Shown: in pieces, positions 1 through 10,133 of the stretch
How positions within the stretch are numbered: the first letter of the stretch is position 1
Layout of the letters: every line of letters starts with the position of its first letter
The notes under the pieces: generated by a model
Seen by the model: the letters and a program-made list of their open reading frames with translations, nothing else
Database searches by the model: none
What the model was told of the DNA's origin: nothing
Assembly: GCF_018873765.1 (NCBI RefSeq)
Contig: NC_057925.1
Location: forward strand, 19,913,568 to 19,977,567
Source of the DNA: Telopea speciosissima
Taxonomy: Eukaryota; Streptophyta; Magnoliopsida; Proteales; Proteaceae
Reading direction: 5' to 3'
DNA: 64,000 nt
Made by a program: the position numbers and the translations under genes

Positions 1-1380
1 AATCGGGGTATTCAAACAACCTTTGAGGAAGCGACCTAGTGGAAAAAAGTGAATGCACAAGCCAAATCACATCAGGGTCAATAAGGTCCCAAAAAGTTTG
101 ATACAAACTGTGCCTGAAACCCATCCATTCCTGCGGCTTTGAAGGCCACCATAGAAAAAAACTACTTGGTGGATTTCACTTCCTAAAGGGGGCGAGAGGA
201 GAGATCGATGATCCTCCTGACGGATCACTGGGTCAGACAAACCTCCAATGATATCAGAGTCGAGAGGATTAGAGGAAGTGTATATCTTAGCAAGGTGGTT
301 AGAAAAAATGTCAGCTATTAAAATTGGATCCTCAAGAGTATCACCTCCTCTGAACGGAGTTGGTAGGTGTGCCTTTTCCTAATGTTAAGCTTTGCACAAG
401 AATGGTAATATGGAGTGTTCCTATCACCACTAAAAATGTAATCATGTCTGGATTCCTGGAGGCAAATGGGTTCCTCAGCAGCAAAGATCCACTCCAAACG
501 CATGGAGAGATCGTTGATATTCAAGTGTTGTGAATAAAAAAAAAGACATATCTTCCAAGATTCCAAGGTGGTCAAGGTATTTAATTCGTAGATGTGCAAT
601 GTTTCCAAAAACCTGATTGTTCCAATTAAGTAACAGCTTACTCAAAGAAGGTAGCTTAGAATGGAGGGTTTCGGGAGAGAGGGTGGCCCATTTATGGGAA
701 CACCAGTCCTTCAAATCAGGTTGATAAGTCCAGGCAAATTGGAAATGAAAACACTTGTTAAAGGATTTCACATAAGGAGAGGTGTGGATGACAATGGGAT
801 TGTGATCCGAGCCCACCGAAGGCAATTTGTGCATGCGAGACAGAGGAAAAAGAAGTAGCAAGGTAGGGTTAGCAAATGGTCGGTCCAGACATTGTTTAAT
901 TAATAGCAGATTGCGTTGTTTATTAGTCCAAGTAAAGGGGGTTCCAGGGAAAGACAAAGGTTCAAGGGAAATGCCCATTCACAAGTGTCAATATAGTCGT
1001 CCAACACTCCCCAAAATGTAGGGCGGTCGGAAGCGTGAGGGGGAGCATATGACACAGACAACAACCAATGGGGTAATATTCAAGCCGTTGACAAGGATGG
1101 AAATAAAATGTGCATGGAGATGAAGCAATTGGTGTCTAAGACCAGGTTTAGCAAGAACCCAAAGCCCTCCCTTTAAACCCTTTTCTTCCCCAATACTAGG
1201 TAAAGAGGCCACCAAACGCTACTTGGAAGTAATATCCTTACAACAGCAATCATCATAATTCACCACCTTGGTTTTAGAAAGGAAAATTATATCACGAGAG
1301 AATTTAGTTAAATGATGGTGAAGATAGTGGGATGTGAAACGATTATTTAAACCCCTAACGTTCAAAGAGAGAAGAATCAT
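1..1380 (-). pseudogene. LINE ORF2 (endonuclease-reverse transcriptase), partial and broken
   Basis: ORF2 nicks target DNA and reverse-transcribes the element RNA. It starts at the ATG at 1378-1380 with an LSLNVRGLNN-type beginning typical of plant L1 endonucleases. A stop lies about 50 codons in. The endonuclease continues in another frame (GGLWVLAKPG near 1165) and ends with PFTWTNKQ...LDRPFANP and the catalytic SDHNPIVI block between 950 and 770. The linker (SRHDYIFSGDRNTPYYH, about 470-400) and an RT start (FKAAGMDGFQ, about 150-120) lie in yet other frames. The rest of RT and RNase H lies outside the window. Confidence 0.8.
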
Positions 1381-1730
1381 GATGGCCCCAACAAACAGTC
1401 AGTAGGCAAACAAGGAAAACATACAAGTATAGAACAGAAGCACACCAAACCTAAAACAAAAAATAGAGCATGCTAAAGCAACAAGAGTAAATAAACAAGC
1501 AAACCGGAAAACAGGCAACAAAGAACTACAGTAGGCAGACAGTACAACCAACACGAAAGTAGAACATAAGAGATAACTAAGAATTAAGAGTAACCCTGGG
1601 GGTGAAATCCACGTCTCAAAAATCAACCTTCCAGTATAAACCAGGAAAGGGAGAGGCAAAGGAGGAGAACAGAGAAAATATTCCACAATTCAAAGACATG
1701 AGAATAATAATAAGAGAAAGAGTAACTTAC

Positions 1731-3260
1731 CTAGGCTTCAGCGGAAGGATAGTCGGGGTTACTGACACAGTAGGTGGGGATGGAGGAGTACACAGGAGGA
1801 TGAAGAGGCAATTTGTCATTATCAGAGACTGAAATGGCAGAAAACCAATCTTGAAGCATAGGAATGAGCATTTGGGGATCAAAGGACAGTTCCAAAACAT
1901 AGGAAAGTGAGTCCTTGAGTTTGTCAAACTCCACGAGCACAGTGGGGGGCCATGCAGGAAAAGTTATTTTATACTTCTTGGACACAAGCAGTGCGCTCTG
2001 AGCACCCACAAAAATTGCACCCAAAGACACAGCCTGCTTACAATACTACGCCCCCGAAGAGCCAACACTAACGATGACCGTGTTGTGGAATAAATTCATA
2101 GATTCAGAAACTTGATGGATGGACACTTTAGGAGGGGCGTTAGACAACAGAGTCGGCACTAATCTTGGGCTCGCCACACCAACACAATTCCATTGCAACT
2201 CTTCAGCCATTGAAAAGAAATTTGAGTGAGTCTCTGTCCGTACAGCATTCAGTTCAGGCAGATTCTTAGTATCAAAAGTGCCAGTAGAATCCCTCCGGGC
2301 CAGCATAGGTGGTACAATAATGGCCAAAACTGAAGAATACTCTACACAAGCCTGCTTGATAGGGGTTTGGTCCAAGGATTTCCTTTCGCCTTCATATGAG
2401 TCCTCCAAAGCAGATGGAGACCGTTCAGCCCTAGCAATGCTTCATTCATTAGGCACCGAGTAAATATTGACCTGTATAGGAGGAACCGCAGCATGCCGGT
2501 CAAATCTAAACAGGGGTAGGTTTGGATCCTGGGCCCCCCTCAGAAAAGGACAATGATCGATGTCATGACAGATACATCCGCAGCACTCACAAAAAAGTAG
2601 CAGTTCATAACAAATATCCACAGGGTATCCAATACCCAACTCGTCCCGGATCTTAGAGGAAATACTAACGGACCGGCGCTTCTTAAAAGCAATTTTGACT
2701 CTTATAGTCCCCTGTGGTAGTCCCAAATCAGCAAATTTCAGTTGAACCTCAAGTGCCTTACCAGCACACGAAACCGCTTGGCGAACCAAGTTGGTCGAGA
2801 AACAGTTATCAGGTATCCCACTAACCTGGGCCCAAATCTAGAACGTTTCCCTTTCATACCAAAAATATGGGTCATGAGGAGGGTGCTTGAACACTTGTAT
2901 CAAACACAGATTGAACCACCATGGTGCTAACGTCAGAATTTGATCCCTTTGAGTCGAAGTTTGGAATTCAGCATAAAAACATGCCTTCTCAAAACAAAGA
3001 ATAGTCATTACTCCAAGAGGCTCCCACAGCCTACCAAGAAAGTTGCCAAGAACCCCCCTTTGAGGTTTGGGAAAACCAATAGTAAACCTATGAAGAGAGT
3101 GAGCTTCCACGTCAGGGGCATTCATTGGGCAAGAGTTCAGTGCTGAAATCCATATATAACTCGGTAAGGCCTCATTCATCCGGGAACTGCGACGATGACC
3201 AAAATGATCTGAAGATCGGTGATAAGGATGATGGCAAGAATCAGAGTGCCTAGAGGCCAT
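1731..3260 (-). pseudogene. LINE ORF1 (gag-like, DUF4283 plus zinc knuckle), broken
   Basis: ORF1 of the L1 element, normally an RNA-binding protein that packages the element's transcript. The start chosen is the ATG at 3258-3260. Residues near 2950-2840 resemble DUF4283, with a 'TLAPWWFN' core like the family's GPW block. An in-frame TAG at 2838-2840 interrupts it, and the same frame continues to 2442. That part carries a cysteine/histidine knuckle (CECCGCICHDIDHC) near 2600-2550, close to the zf-CCHC_4 pattern. A frame change follows near 2440, then further low-complexity C-terminal sequence to 1731 with another stop near 2046. Family assignment is by motif reading only. Confidence 0.7.
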
Positions 3261-3544
3261 GAGAGTGCTCAACCAGAATCAGGGAAGCAAAGCCCCAAAG
3301 GAGCAATGCAAGGTTCAGTACACAACCATAGGACACTATAATCGGTGGGGTGAACAGGGAACCAGAACCTCTTAGGGCCACAGTAGAGGAAATGGTAGAG
3401 GAGAAGGAGTATAGAACGGAGAGAAGAAAAGGGGAGCAAAGAGAGTCCAAAGCGCTAGAGAACCTTCGAATACCTCAATTTCAATGAACTACTTTGTGTG
3501 ACACGTCATGTCATGTAGGGTTATGATGGATGACATGTTGTAAA

Positions 3545-3765
3545 GTGGAACGAAATATTGCTGCTACACTAGTAGCAAGATACAATCCTGCTACAAGGCT
3601 GGCAGTCAAAGAAATGGGATCTTAAAGGATATATTAGAAAATACTAAAACCAAGGAGGGTATTTATGAACCGAAAGGGGAAGTGAATTATTCCATTTCCT
3701 TGGCTGCTAGCCTTGTAGCAGGAACATTCCTGCTATGGGCATAGCAGCAAAAATTTTTCCCCTAC
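3545..3765. mobile_element. MITE-like element with about 50-bp inverted ends
   Basis: The left side (TTGCTGCTACACTAGTAGCA, from 3558) and the reverse complement of the right side (TTGCTGCTATGCCCATAGCA, ending 3750) match, and the match continues through a CCTGCTACAAGGCT block on each side. The roughly 90-bp centre is unique and has no ORF. No convincing target duplication was found, so the ends are approximate and the superfamily is not assigned. Confidence 0.6.
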
Positions 3766-4087
3766 ACTGCATGATTACCCATGTGTATGAAGAAGTGTTT
3801 GTAGTATGAGAGTGCAGGAGATAGTAAAGTCAGTAATGTGAGAGAGGGAAGGGATAATTTAAAGGGTAAATTACATATCAGCCCCTGGTTTTTAATCGAA
3901 ACTCATATCAACCCCCAGTTTCCATCATGTATAAGTTCCTATAAGTACCCCAAGAATCACGACATGTGGCACTACCTGATCTAACGGATGACAGTAATCA
4001 ACCTTAACCCAACTTAACTCTAACCTAACCTAACATTCTCTCCCCTCCCTCACTCCTCCCCGAATCCGGATCAGCTACCCACATGGG

Positions 4088-4189
4088 GATGGGTGGGGAC
4101 AGATCTGACCCCTCCATGGGACATGGGTCCCTCACCTTACAGGCGGGTCCCATAACCCTATAGAGGGGTCATATCTGTCCCCATCCATC
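4088..4189. repeat. Imperfect 100-bp inverted repeat
   Basis: GATGGGTGGGGACAGATCTG on the left is mirrored by CATATCTGTCCCCATCCATC on the right. The pairing runs inward through the GACCCCTC and ATGGGTCCC blocks to a short loop around the TTACAGG at 4137-4143. It could fold into a long hairpin and is probably a small foldback or MITE remnant. The flanking 3840-4087 stretch has no gene; it contains 'GGGTAAATTACATATCAGCC'-type sequence common in plant intergenic repeats. Confidence 0.55.
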
Positions 4190-4450
4190 GCTTCTCGTTC
4201 TTTCTTCCTGGTTCTTTCTTCTTTTTCGGCAAACACCACGTGACACCTACAACTCCTCTCTCACTCTCAGTCTAACTACCCCACTCCCCTGGTTTAAATC
4301 CAGACCAATTTTGTCTTCCTTCTTCTTCTTCCCACGTTTCCCTCCCTCAGATTGGGTAATAATAGTAACGGTTTCCTTGGCTTGCCTTATTACCGTTAAT
4401 GGCTTCTTCAAGTTTTTATTTTCAGGATCTCCACTTAAGACTCTCTCCTC

Positions 4451-4458
4451 TATAAATG
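4451..4458 (+). promoter_or_regulatory. Possible TATA box
   Basis: TATAAATG follows a pyrimidine-rich tract and precedes a leader-like CT-rich stretch (4490-4610), the arrangement seen at plant core promoters. The sequence after it (4540-4660) is duplicated 650 bp downstream without the TATA. No convincing downstream coding gene supports it, so this is a motif call only. Confidence 0.3.
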
Positions 4459-4539
4459 GGAAACACAGGTTCTTTGGCATCCCATGACCCTCTGCCTCTT
4501 CTCTCCATTCCATCCACCAAGTAAACAGAAACCCATCCC

Positions 4540-4660
4540 TTGGAAAGGTAAAGAAGGCCTCTTATAGTTCCATCTCGATCTTCTCCTAAGATCTCTCAGT
4601 CTGTCCTCCACCATAGATAATTAAGGAGGACAGGAAGAGAAATTTAACTCAGTCCAACAT
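4540..4660. repeat. Leader-like repeat, copy 1
   Basis: This stretch (GGTAAAGAAGGCCTCTTATAG... through AGATAATTAAGGAGG) recurs at 5190-5308 with about 85% identity by eye. The two copies are in the same orientation 650 bp apart. They look like duplicated 5'-leader or exon sequence rather than a transposon terminus. Confidence 0.7.
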
Positions 4661-4769
4661 TGATTATGTGTTCCTTTAATAATTTGCGTTGCAAGCACGT
4701 CAGTTTCATTACCTTAAGTCAAGATTGGTGGTTAACCCAATAGATAATTAGAAATATGAGTTGCAGACG

Positions 4770-4964
4770 ATGAAAGGGGGAAGAGACAGTGGTGGATTCT
4801 TGTCCAGTCCTTCCAAAATAGGCAAGGGACGGGTGGTTAAAGGGAAAAAATTTGGGTTAACAACTCAAGACATTAGAAGTTTGTTCAACTGCAAACATTC
4901 CTACCACAGAGCCACCATTAACACAGTGAGTCCAATAAACTGTTTTCCATTAATTTGCTTTTAA
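4770..4964 (+). CDS. Short unrecognised ORF between the two leader-like repeats
   Basis: A 64-codon ORF from an ATG at 4770, rich in Lys and Gly at first and with no motif I recognise. A good splice donor (ACA|GTGAGT, near 4925) lies inside it, so its last part may be intron. It sits downstream of the TATA motif and leader-like repeat. It may be chance; listed because the context resembles a transcribed unit. Confidence 0.15.
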   Translation: MKGGRDSGGFLSSPSKIGKGRVVKGKKFGLTTQDIRSLFNCKHSYHRATINTVSPINCFPLICF

Positions 4965-5189
4965 GGAACCTCGAAAACAATGGGGCATGAATCTATTTTC
5001 TCTCACGAATTCAAGAGGAAGAAATAAACAAACAGTTCAACTGAGAGAATAAGAGGACATATTTAGTTGTTCTCATTAGGGTACACCCTGAAATTATGAA
5101 GAAATTGGAATCCAAATACAAATACACGAATTTAAAAAATGATCAAACTTTAACCAATTTGATTTGATTGAGAACGAAGTTAAATTTCT

Positions 5190-5308
5190 CATCCCTTGGT
5201 AAAGAAGGCTTCTTATAGCTCCATCTTGATCTTCTCATAAGATCTCTCTTTCTCTCCTCCACCAGAGATAATTAAGGAAGAAAAGAAGAGATATTTAACC
5301 TAGTACTT
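5190..5308. repeat. Leader-like repeat, copy 2
   Basis: Direct repeat of 4540-4660. It is followed within about 50 bp by a small ORF (5360-5560), while copy 1 is followed by the ORF at 4770. Confidence 0.7.
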
Positions 5309-5359
5309 GGAGGTTTGCTGCAATTTGAATGGCAAGGCGTCAGGTATTTTCATTCATGG

Positions 5360-5563
5360 ATGGAGGTTGCTCCAGCCCTTTTGATCTCTCCTCAGAAATC
5401 TTCAAACTCTCCTACATTAGAAACCATAGCTGAAGAAGTAGCAGAAGTCGTTCAGATGACTCTTAATGAACCTTTCTCTTCACTTCCATCATTCCATGAC
5501 ATTAGGTTGAGCCATAAAGTTATTTTCCACATTATTCCATTCCTGGTCCCCATGTTGTGAAGA
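5360..5563 (+). CDS. Short unrecognised ORF (MEVAPALLISPQKSS...)
   Basis: About 67 codons from the ATG at 5360, opening with MEVAPALLISPQKSSNSPTL followed by an acidic helix-like ETIAEEVAEVVQ. The composition resembles the N-terminus of a real plant protein more than random sequence, but I cannot name a family. It ends in a hydrophobic run with no zinc or catalytic motif. It may be an exon fragment. Confidence 0.25.
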
Positions 5564-6548
5564 GACTGGGCACGTGGCTTTCATCAGTCTAAGACGTAGA
5601 GAATTTTACCAAAAAATAAAATTAGACATAGAAAATTACAAAATTTATCTATTAATCCAACAAAAATTATGAAATTGATCTACAAAAGTCAATCCATCCG
5701 CTAGCGTTTGAAATGCACCAAAACCACGTGTGTAGCTATGATGAGTCGCCGAGGTTATAGACTCATAGGATATAGAACTTGAGTAAAAATACCGTAATTT
5801 ACAGATAAAGATTGAAAAAGTACTTCATTACATATTTGTAAAAGGGTACAGGAGGAGGTGAATGTTGAAGTACGTGGGCGTACACAATCAACTCACATTC
5901 ATTCAGATGGAACATTTTGTCAATTTAGATTCTATCTGAACGACTTTGAGTTGAGGACGTAGCCTTCAGTAGGTGAACATTACCCCAACATAACCTAAAA
6001 ACTGCACAGACTCCTTGCTACACAAACTTACAAAAGGTAACGTAAGAAACACACAAAAGTATGCAGAACTTTCCCAAAAGAAGTGAAAGAGACTGTTAGA
6101 TAACTGTAGTGAATTTCATTGCTTGATTATCTCCTCTCAATAGGAGAGTATATATACTGATACCCAAATTCCATGATCTCCACTGTAGTTATACAAGGTA
6201 ATGAATCACATAAAATATGGAAACTACAGTACGAGATATTCACTGAGATTACATTCTATATCACATGTGATACCCAATCTAGCTGGCCTTTCATAGAGAG
6301 ATTTTATATCACATGTGAGATATCCTAACCAGATTTTTGCCATATATGATATTCAAGAGAGAAAGACATGTATACCCTTGATAGAGAAAAAAGTGGATCA
6401 AACCACTAGGTAAGCACAAAAACACAGTAAAGTCGTTACCCAAAAAAAAGTGTAAGACACAAAAGGTTCGCAGAGCAAACAAAAGTACTGCAGAATTGGT
6501 TAGCCCACAAAAGTTGTAAAGGGAAGCATATAAAAGGGGAGTAGGGAA
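5564..6548. other. Gene-free stretch
   Basis: No coding sequence that I can support. Around 6240-6330 a 'TATATCACATGTGA' motif occurs twice about 60 bp apart. The 6110-6400 stretch has LTR-like composition (TATATATACTGATACCC), but no paired terminus was seen. Confidence 0.5.
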
Positions 6549-7205
6549 CTATTTGCTGGACTTTCCCGTTGTGGTTGAGTTGCTGCGAGATAATGCTGAT
6601 TGCGAATGACGGCTCAGCAACATCGACCTAAAATATGAAGGTGGTTTACTCGGTCCAGCCCCATCTTGTATAGCAGCAGTGGCGCAAACAGCTTTGCCTT
6701 TCAGTTTCACTTCATCCCTAATCGTAGTCACTTCTACCTCCTCTCTTTTTGGGAAAAAAGGCAGATTATGGGTTCCCGCTTCTCTTTTCAGAGTAGGAAC
6801 TTCATCCTCCTTGTCAGAACTGGAGGAGATGTCAATGTATTCGACCACAGCCGGATCATCCGGTATGATTATTGGGTTCAAAGCACTTGAACCCGGCCTT
6901 TGATGTTGGGGAGGAATCCGTCCAGCATGGACAACAGCAAGCTGGTTGCGCCACCTATTTAGAGCGCTTCTCAGTTCAAGAGGAGATATTGTCCTCTTCC
7001 TGCTATGGTTGAGAGTTGAGAATGGTGTTCCATTCTTTTGGTGACTAGGAACAATAGTAGGAATCTTCATGGGTGGTCTAAAGGAAGAGTTATTGGATGG
7101 AGTAGAGTGAAGTGATATTGATAGACTGATACCATTTGCTTTTATAGGAAAAAATTTGGAGGGTAAAGTTTTTTGTTTCCTTGTCAGATTTTTCAAAGTT
7201 TTCAA
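6549..7205 (-). CDS. Unrecognised basic/Ser-rich protein, 218 aa
   Basis: A minus-strand ORF from an ATG at 7205 to a stop at 6549. It has a basic N-terminus, a Ser/Pro-rich stretch, a short block that could be helical (SPLELRSALNRWRNQL, about residues 80-95), an acidic segment (IDISSSSDKEDE, about 125-136) and a Ser/Thr-rich tail with several basic residues. There is no catalytic motif, signal peptide or membrane segment. The composition suits a nuclear or transposon-associated protein. It is longer than chance would usually give in this AT-rich DNA, but no homologue is recognised, and the opposite strand is also open in overlapping frames. Confidence 0.35.
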   Translation of the reverse strand: MKTLKNLTRKQKTLPSKFFPIKANGISLSISLHSTPSNNSSFRPPMKIPTIVPSHQKNGTPFSTLNHSRKRTISPLELRSALNRWRNQLAVVHAGRIPPQHQRPGSSALNPIIIPDDPAVVEYIDISSSSDKEDEVPTLKREAGTHNLPFFPKREEVEVTTIRDEVKLKGKAVCATAAIQDGAGPSKPPSYFRSMLLSRHSQSALSRSNSTTTGKSSK

Positions 7206-7853
7206 GTAATTGAGTGTCTTTCTCTGAGATTACCTCAGCTATCTTGCTTCTTTTTCCCGCCAACTACACTTACTTTTCGGGCAAAATTGTGTCTCTCTTT
7301 CTTTCAAGGTCTCACACAAAGTCACAGTGAATCATTAATCTTGTCATTTTTAATTTTATTTCTTAATTTTTTTAAAGATCTCTTTCTTCAAAGTCAACTA
7401 GTCAAGTTTCTTTAAATTTGAACCCTGCTGATACTACCGTCAATCCTGATTGTATGGACAACCTATTTCAATCCTATTTTGGTTCTGTACTATTTGGCAT
7501 GATTACAAATTTTTGGGAGTTTATGTCAACATCCTCTACCTCTCAAATTCTCTCTCTACATCTATGTCTATTTGTCTACGTCAGCGTTTGAGTTTGAGAA
7601 GAGAGTAAAATATGGGCTCTAAACGTGCCCATACATCTCTTTTGCAATAATATCATGGCCATTTTCACCCTTTCTATTTTTAAGTTATTAGGGAGTCCTT
7701 ATCCCAAAAGCCACTTACCATGCAACATCCGATATTTTCATTTAGGGTTTTCCTCTCCAAATCATAATGATTATGTATGTAGGCATTTAATGTGCACGCC
7801 GGAGAAGATAGAGAAGGCCATCAAGTCATAAGTGTCAATCAAATCAAGGAGAG

Positions 7854-7900
7854 TAGGTTGTAGTGTCTTTTTTTTTTAGGTGAATAGGTTGTAGTGTCTT
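7854..7900. mobile_element. Poly-T micro-insertion with 16-bp target duplication
   Basis: TAGGTTGTAGTGTCTT occurs at 7854-7869 and identically at 7885-7900. Between the copies are 15 bases: eight T then AGGTGAA. On the other strand this reads TTCACCT plus poly-A, like the last bases of a LINE with its tail. See the finding on micro-insertions. Confidence 0.6.
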
Positions 7901-8094
7901 CAGTACTCTTCATCGTGCTATGTTGTGATACAACTGCACAGCTGTGTATCCCTTGGAAAATTCACAACTCTGAACCATCCCAAGTATAGACCGTAAGGTT
8001 TCCTCCTCAGTTTAAAGGAACTGTGTAAAGGCAAAAAGCAAAAGGAAAAATGGAAATTTGTATTAGGGTATTACGGTTTTTCATTAATTGTTTA

Positions 8095-8247
8095 GGGGAA
8101 AGTTTTCATACCCTACACGGCTTACATGTTAGAGGGTGGGAGTTTCAAGGCATTAAGTAATGCGTGGAGGCTTATGCCATTTCCAATTCTCTGTGAGAGG
8201 GGACACGACCGTGCATGCTTACACGGCCGTATATGAAAACTTCCCCC
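8095..8247. mobile_element. MITE family B, full-length copy
   Basis: Inverted ends GGGGAAAGTTTTCATA (8095) and TATGAAAACTTCCCCC (ending 8247), with inner blocks ACACGGCTTACATG and CATGCTTACACGGCCG. The middle carries AGAGGGTGGGAGTTTCAAGG. Related sequence recurs at 8945-9018, 9199-9300, 11438-11567 and 16845-16945, so it is a repeated family within this one window. No clear target duplication was found. Confidence 0.7.
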
Positions 8248-8317
8248 AATTTTTTATTAGCATTATTTAGTAATTATGTATGAGTATGGTTGGTGGTATG
8301 ATTCTTAGTTGTGTATG

Positions 8318-8878
8318 TAGAGGTGTAAATGAATAGCCGAAATTTATTTGCGTATCCGTGTATCACTATCCGAATCCGTCTGATCGCTAACCGGATGTGG
8401 ATATGGATAGTCCATACCTATCCGAGAAGCTATATTTATATGTAAACGGATAAAATATCCGATCCATATCCGTGTTCGTATCCATATAGCACTATTGGTT
8501 TTTTTTTTTTTTTTGGTAAAACGCCGTTTACCACTATTGACCAATATATGTGCTATATTGGGTATCCTCGGTTTCCTTAACACTCTCAACCTTTTACCTT
8601 TAACTAGCACATATGATTATAGAATCCTTCTATTATTATTGGATGTGAGATATAGTTACTACCATCCTTATCACATGTAAATCCTTCATAGAATCCTAAC
8701 CCAATGGGTCTCATTGTAACTATAAATATCATCTCTTGTAACTATTCAATTTAGGAATACAAATCACAACTTACATTCACAATAACCACTATCCGAATCC
8801 GTGCGAAAGCAAATCGGATGCGGATGCGGATGCGGATATACCACTATCTGAGTCGAATCCAATCTGCTTACATCCCTA
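8318..8878. mobile_element. hAT-type MITE (TAGRGGTGTAAA family) with nested insertion
   Basis: It begins TAGAGGTGTAAATG and ends TTACATCCCTA, which are inverted ends. It is flanked by a perfect 8-bp duplication TGTGTATG (8310-8317 and 8879-8886), the hallmark of hAT elements. The body is made of repeated TATCCGNATCCG-type blocks. A second copy at 13230-13482 is about 250 bp, whereas this one has about 290 extra bases (about 8498-8781). That extra part starts with a poly-T and includes a TATAAATA and a TTGTAACTAT pair, probably a nested retroelement or solo LTR. Confidence 0.8.
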
Positions 8879-8944
8879 TGTGTATGGGTATTACATGTCT
8901 TCTATCGGAGTTAGGGTTTTGAATGAATTTTCATTATTCGAATA

Positions 8945-9018
8945 TCATACACGGCTATGTAAACCATGTATATGAGAGGGTCTCTCACAAAGAATTAAAA
9001 AATTCATAAATCCCCATT
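8945..9018. repeat. MITE family B fragment
   Basis: CATACACGGCTATGTAAACC... through GAGAGGGTCTCTCACAAAGAATT matches one half of family B (compare 8210-8180 on the other strand and 11450-11475). A foldback element follows directly at 9021. Confidence 0.6.
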
Positions 9019-9020
9019 CG

Positions 9021-9195
9021 ACTCCTCTACTTCCGCTTGCCTGGTACTTCCGTGCGCCCACACACACAAGGCGGGTGGAAAGTACCACCTTACCCCCGCT
9101 TGGGCAAGGCACTCGGGTAGGGGTAAGGCGGTACATTCCACCCGCCTTGTATGTGGGGTGCACGAAAGTACTGCCCACGGCGGAAGTAGGGAAGT
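9021..9195. mobile_element. Foldback element, copy 1
   Basis: About 175 bp that is almost wholly self-complementary. Outer arms are ACTTCCGCTTGCCTGGTACT and, reversed, AGTACTGCCCACGGCGGAAG. Inner arms are CCACCTTACCCCCGCTTGGG and its mirror GGTAGGGGTAAGGCGG. The inner hairpin (CCTTACCCC...GGGGTAAGG) is shared with the copies at 23500-23698 and 59938-60113; the outer arms differ between copies. Confidence 0.75.
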
Positions 9196-9198
9196 CTC

Positions 9199-9300
9199 AT
9201 CCCTCACATACACGGTTTACATGACCATGTATGAGGTGAAAGTTTTCATACATGGCTCTATAAACCGTGTATGTGAGAGAGTCTCTCACAAAAAACTTAA
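9199..9300. repeat. MITE family B fragments, two in a row
   Basis: ACACGGTTTACATGACCATG, a GTGAAAGTTTTCATAC junction, then TAAACCGTGTATGTGAGAGA and CTCTCACAAAAAACTTAA. These are family B end and inner blocks, apparently two partial copies abutting. They end about 10 bp before the TATA box of the F-box gene. Confidence 0.55.
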
Positions 9301-9310
9301 TTACGTTGGT

Positions 9311-9318
9311 TATAAATA
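9311..9318 (+). promoter_or_regulatory. TATA box of the F-box pseudogene
   Basis: TATAAATA lies 109 bp upstream of the ATG at 9420, a normal distance allowing a leader of about 75 nt. This spacing argues against the upstream in-frame ATG at 9342, which would be only 24 bp from the TATA. The promoter is built next to family B and foldback sequence. Confidence 0.5.
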
Positions 9319-9419
9319 CCCCACCCAACCCGAAGCAGAGTATGAACAAGCACGAGGAAGCCTTCCAAACCCTCCTTGCTGCTGCTGTTACACTCTGTCT
9401 AATAGTGGGTCATTCAAAG

Positions 9420-10133
9420 ATGATGAAAAGAGCTAAGAAACAACTGCTCCCATCCATTGGAACTCTGCCAAAGGAGCTGCTAACAGAGGTGTGTGCTCGA
9501 GTTGGATCTTCTGCAATGACTGACCTCTTCAACATGAAACAGAGTTGTAAACAATTCTACAGGGCTGGGGTTGACACAGAAGTGCTTCGAAGGGTCACAT
9601 TAGAAAAGCTACCAGCAATTCCATGGTGGGTTTCATCTGGGTATCATTCCTTCATAAGATAGTGTAAGGAGAACGGTAACCTAGAAGCACTGTTCAAGCA
9701 TGGAATGGTGGAATATTTTAGTAGAATGGAACAAGAGTCAGGGATTGAGTTACTAAAGAAAGCAGCTGATCTTGGACATGAAGTAGCTGCATACATGCTC
9801 GGATTAATCCTCTTGAGCACTAATTACCCACTAAAAGATCAAGCTTTAGAAATTCTGAAAAAAGTAGAGCAAGGATGTTCACCATCATCATCAGCAAAGA
9901 TTGAAAAATGTCATAAACAATCGAAGGAGATACTCAGGAACATGTGGACTAGTTCTATTTCTCTCCCAAAACCAGCTGAACCCATCTATACCAGTTTAGC
10001 CTGCAATAACAAAAATGGATTGATTAATTCTTCGGGGTAGTTATCAATTGAAGATGAAGAACCTCCAAATTGTGAAGCTTCTAAATGGGATCGGGAAATT
10101 GTTTTGCTTAGGAATGTGCTACATGCAACATAA
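9420..10133 (+). pseudogene. F-box protein (At1g67623/At2g35280 type) with two in-frame stops
   Basis: F-box proteins recruit substrates to SCF ubiquitin ligases. From the ATG at 9420 there is an F-box (LPKELLTEVCARVGSSAM.. through SCKQFYRAG, about 9465-9570). Then comes the family's W-containing link, and after 9663 the ENGNLEALFKHGMVEYF block and a Sel1-like repeat (GIELLKKAADLGHEVAAYML). One reading frame stays open from 9267 to 10133 except for TAG at 9660-9662 and TAG at 10038-10040. Beyond the second stop the frame still carries a family-like C-terminus (CEASKWDREIVLL). With no frameshift, only two substitution-type breaks separate this from an intact protein of about 238 residues, so decay is recent or the stops are sequencing errors. 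The family name is from memory of its motifs. Confidence 0.8.

Larger units (their letters stand above)
1..3475 (-). mobile_element. L1-type LINE, degenerate, 5' part to start of RT
   Basis: Non-LTR retrotransposon read on the minus strand and cut by the left window edge. In order from 3260 downward there is an ORF1 with a DUF4283-like region and a CCHC-like knuckle, a spacer, an apurinic endonuclease domain starting at 1380, the endonuclease-RT linker, and the first part of a reverse transcriptase (near 150-1). This order is the known layout of plant L1 elements. Several stops and frameshifts make it non-functional. I did not find a clear 5' boundary; about 3475 is where element-like sequence fades. 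Confidence 0.85.

Noticed and set aside
9342-9419. Upstream in-frame ATG as the F-box start
   Set aside because: Only 24 bp after the TATA box, so it would lie at or before the expected transcription start.
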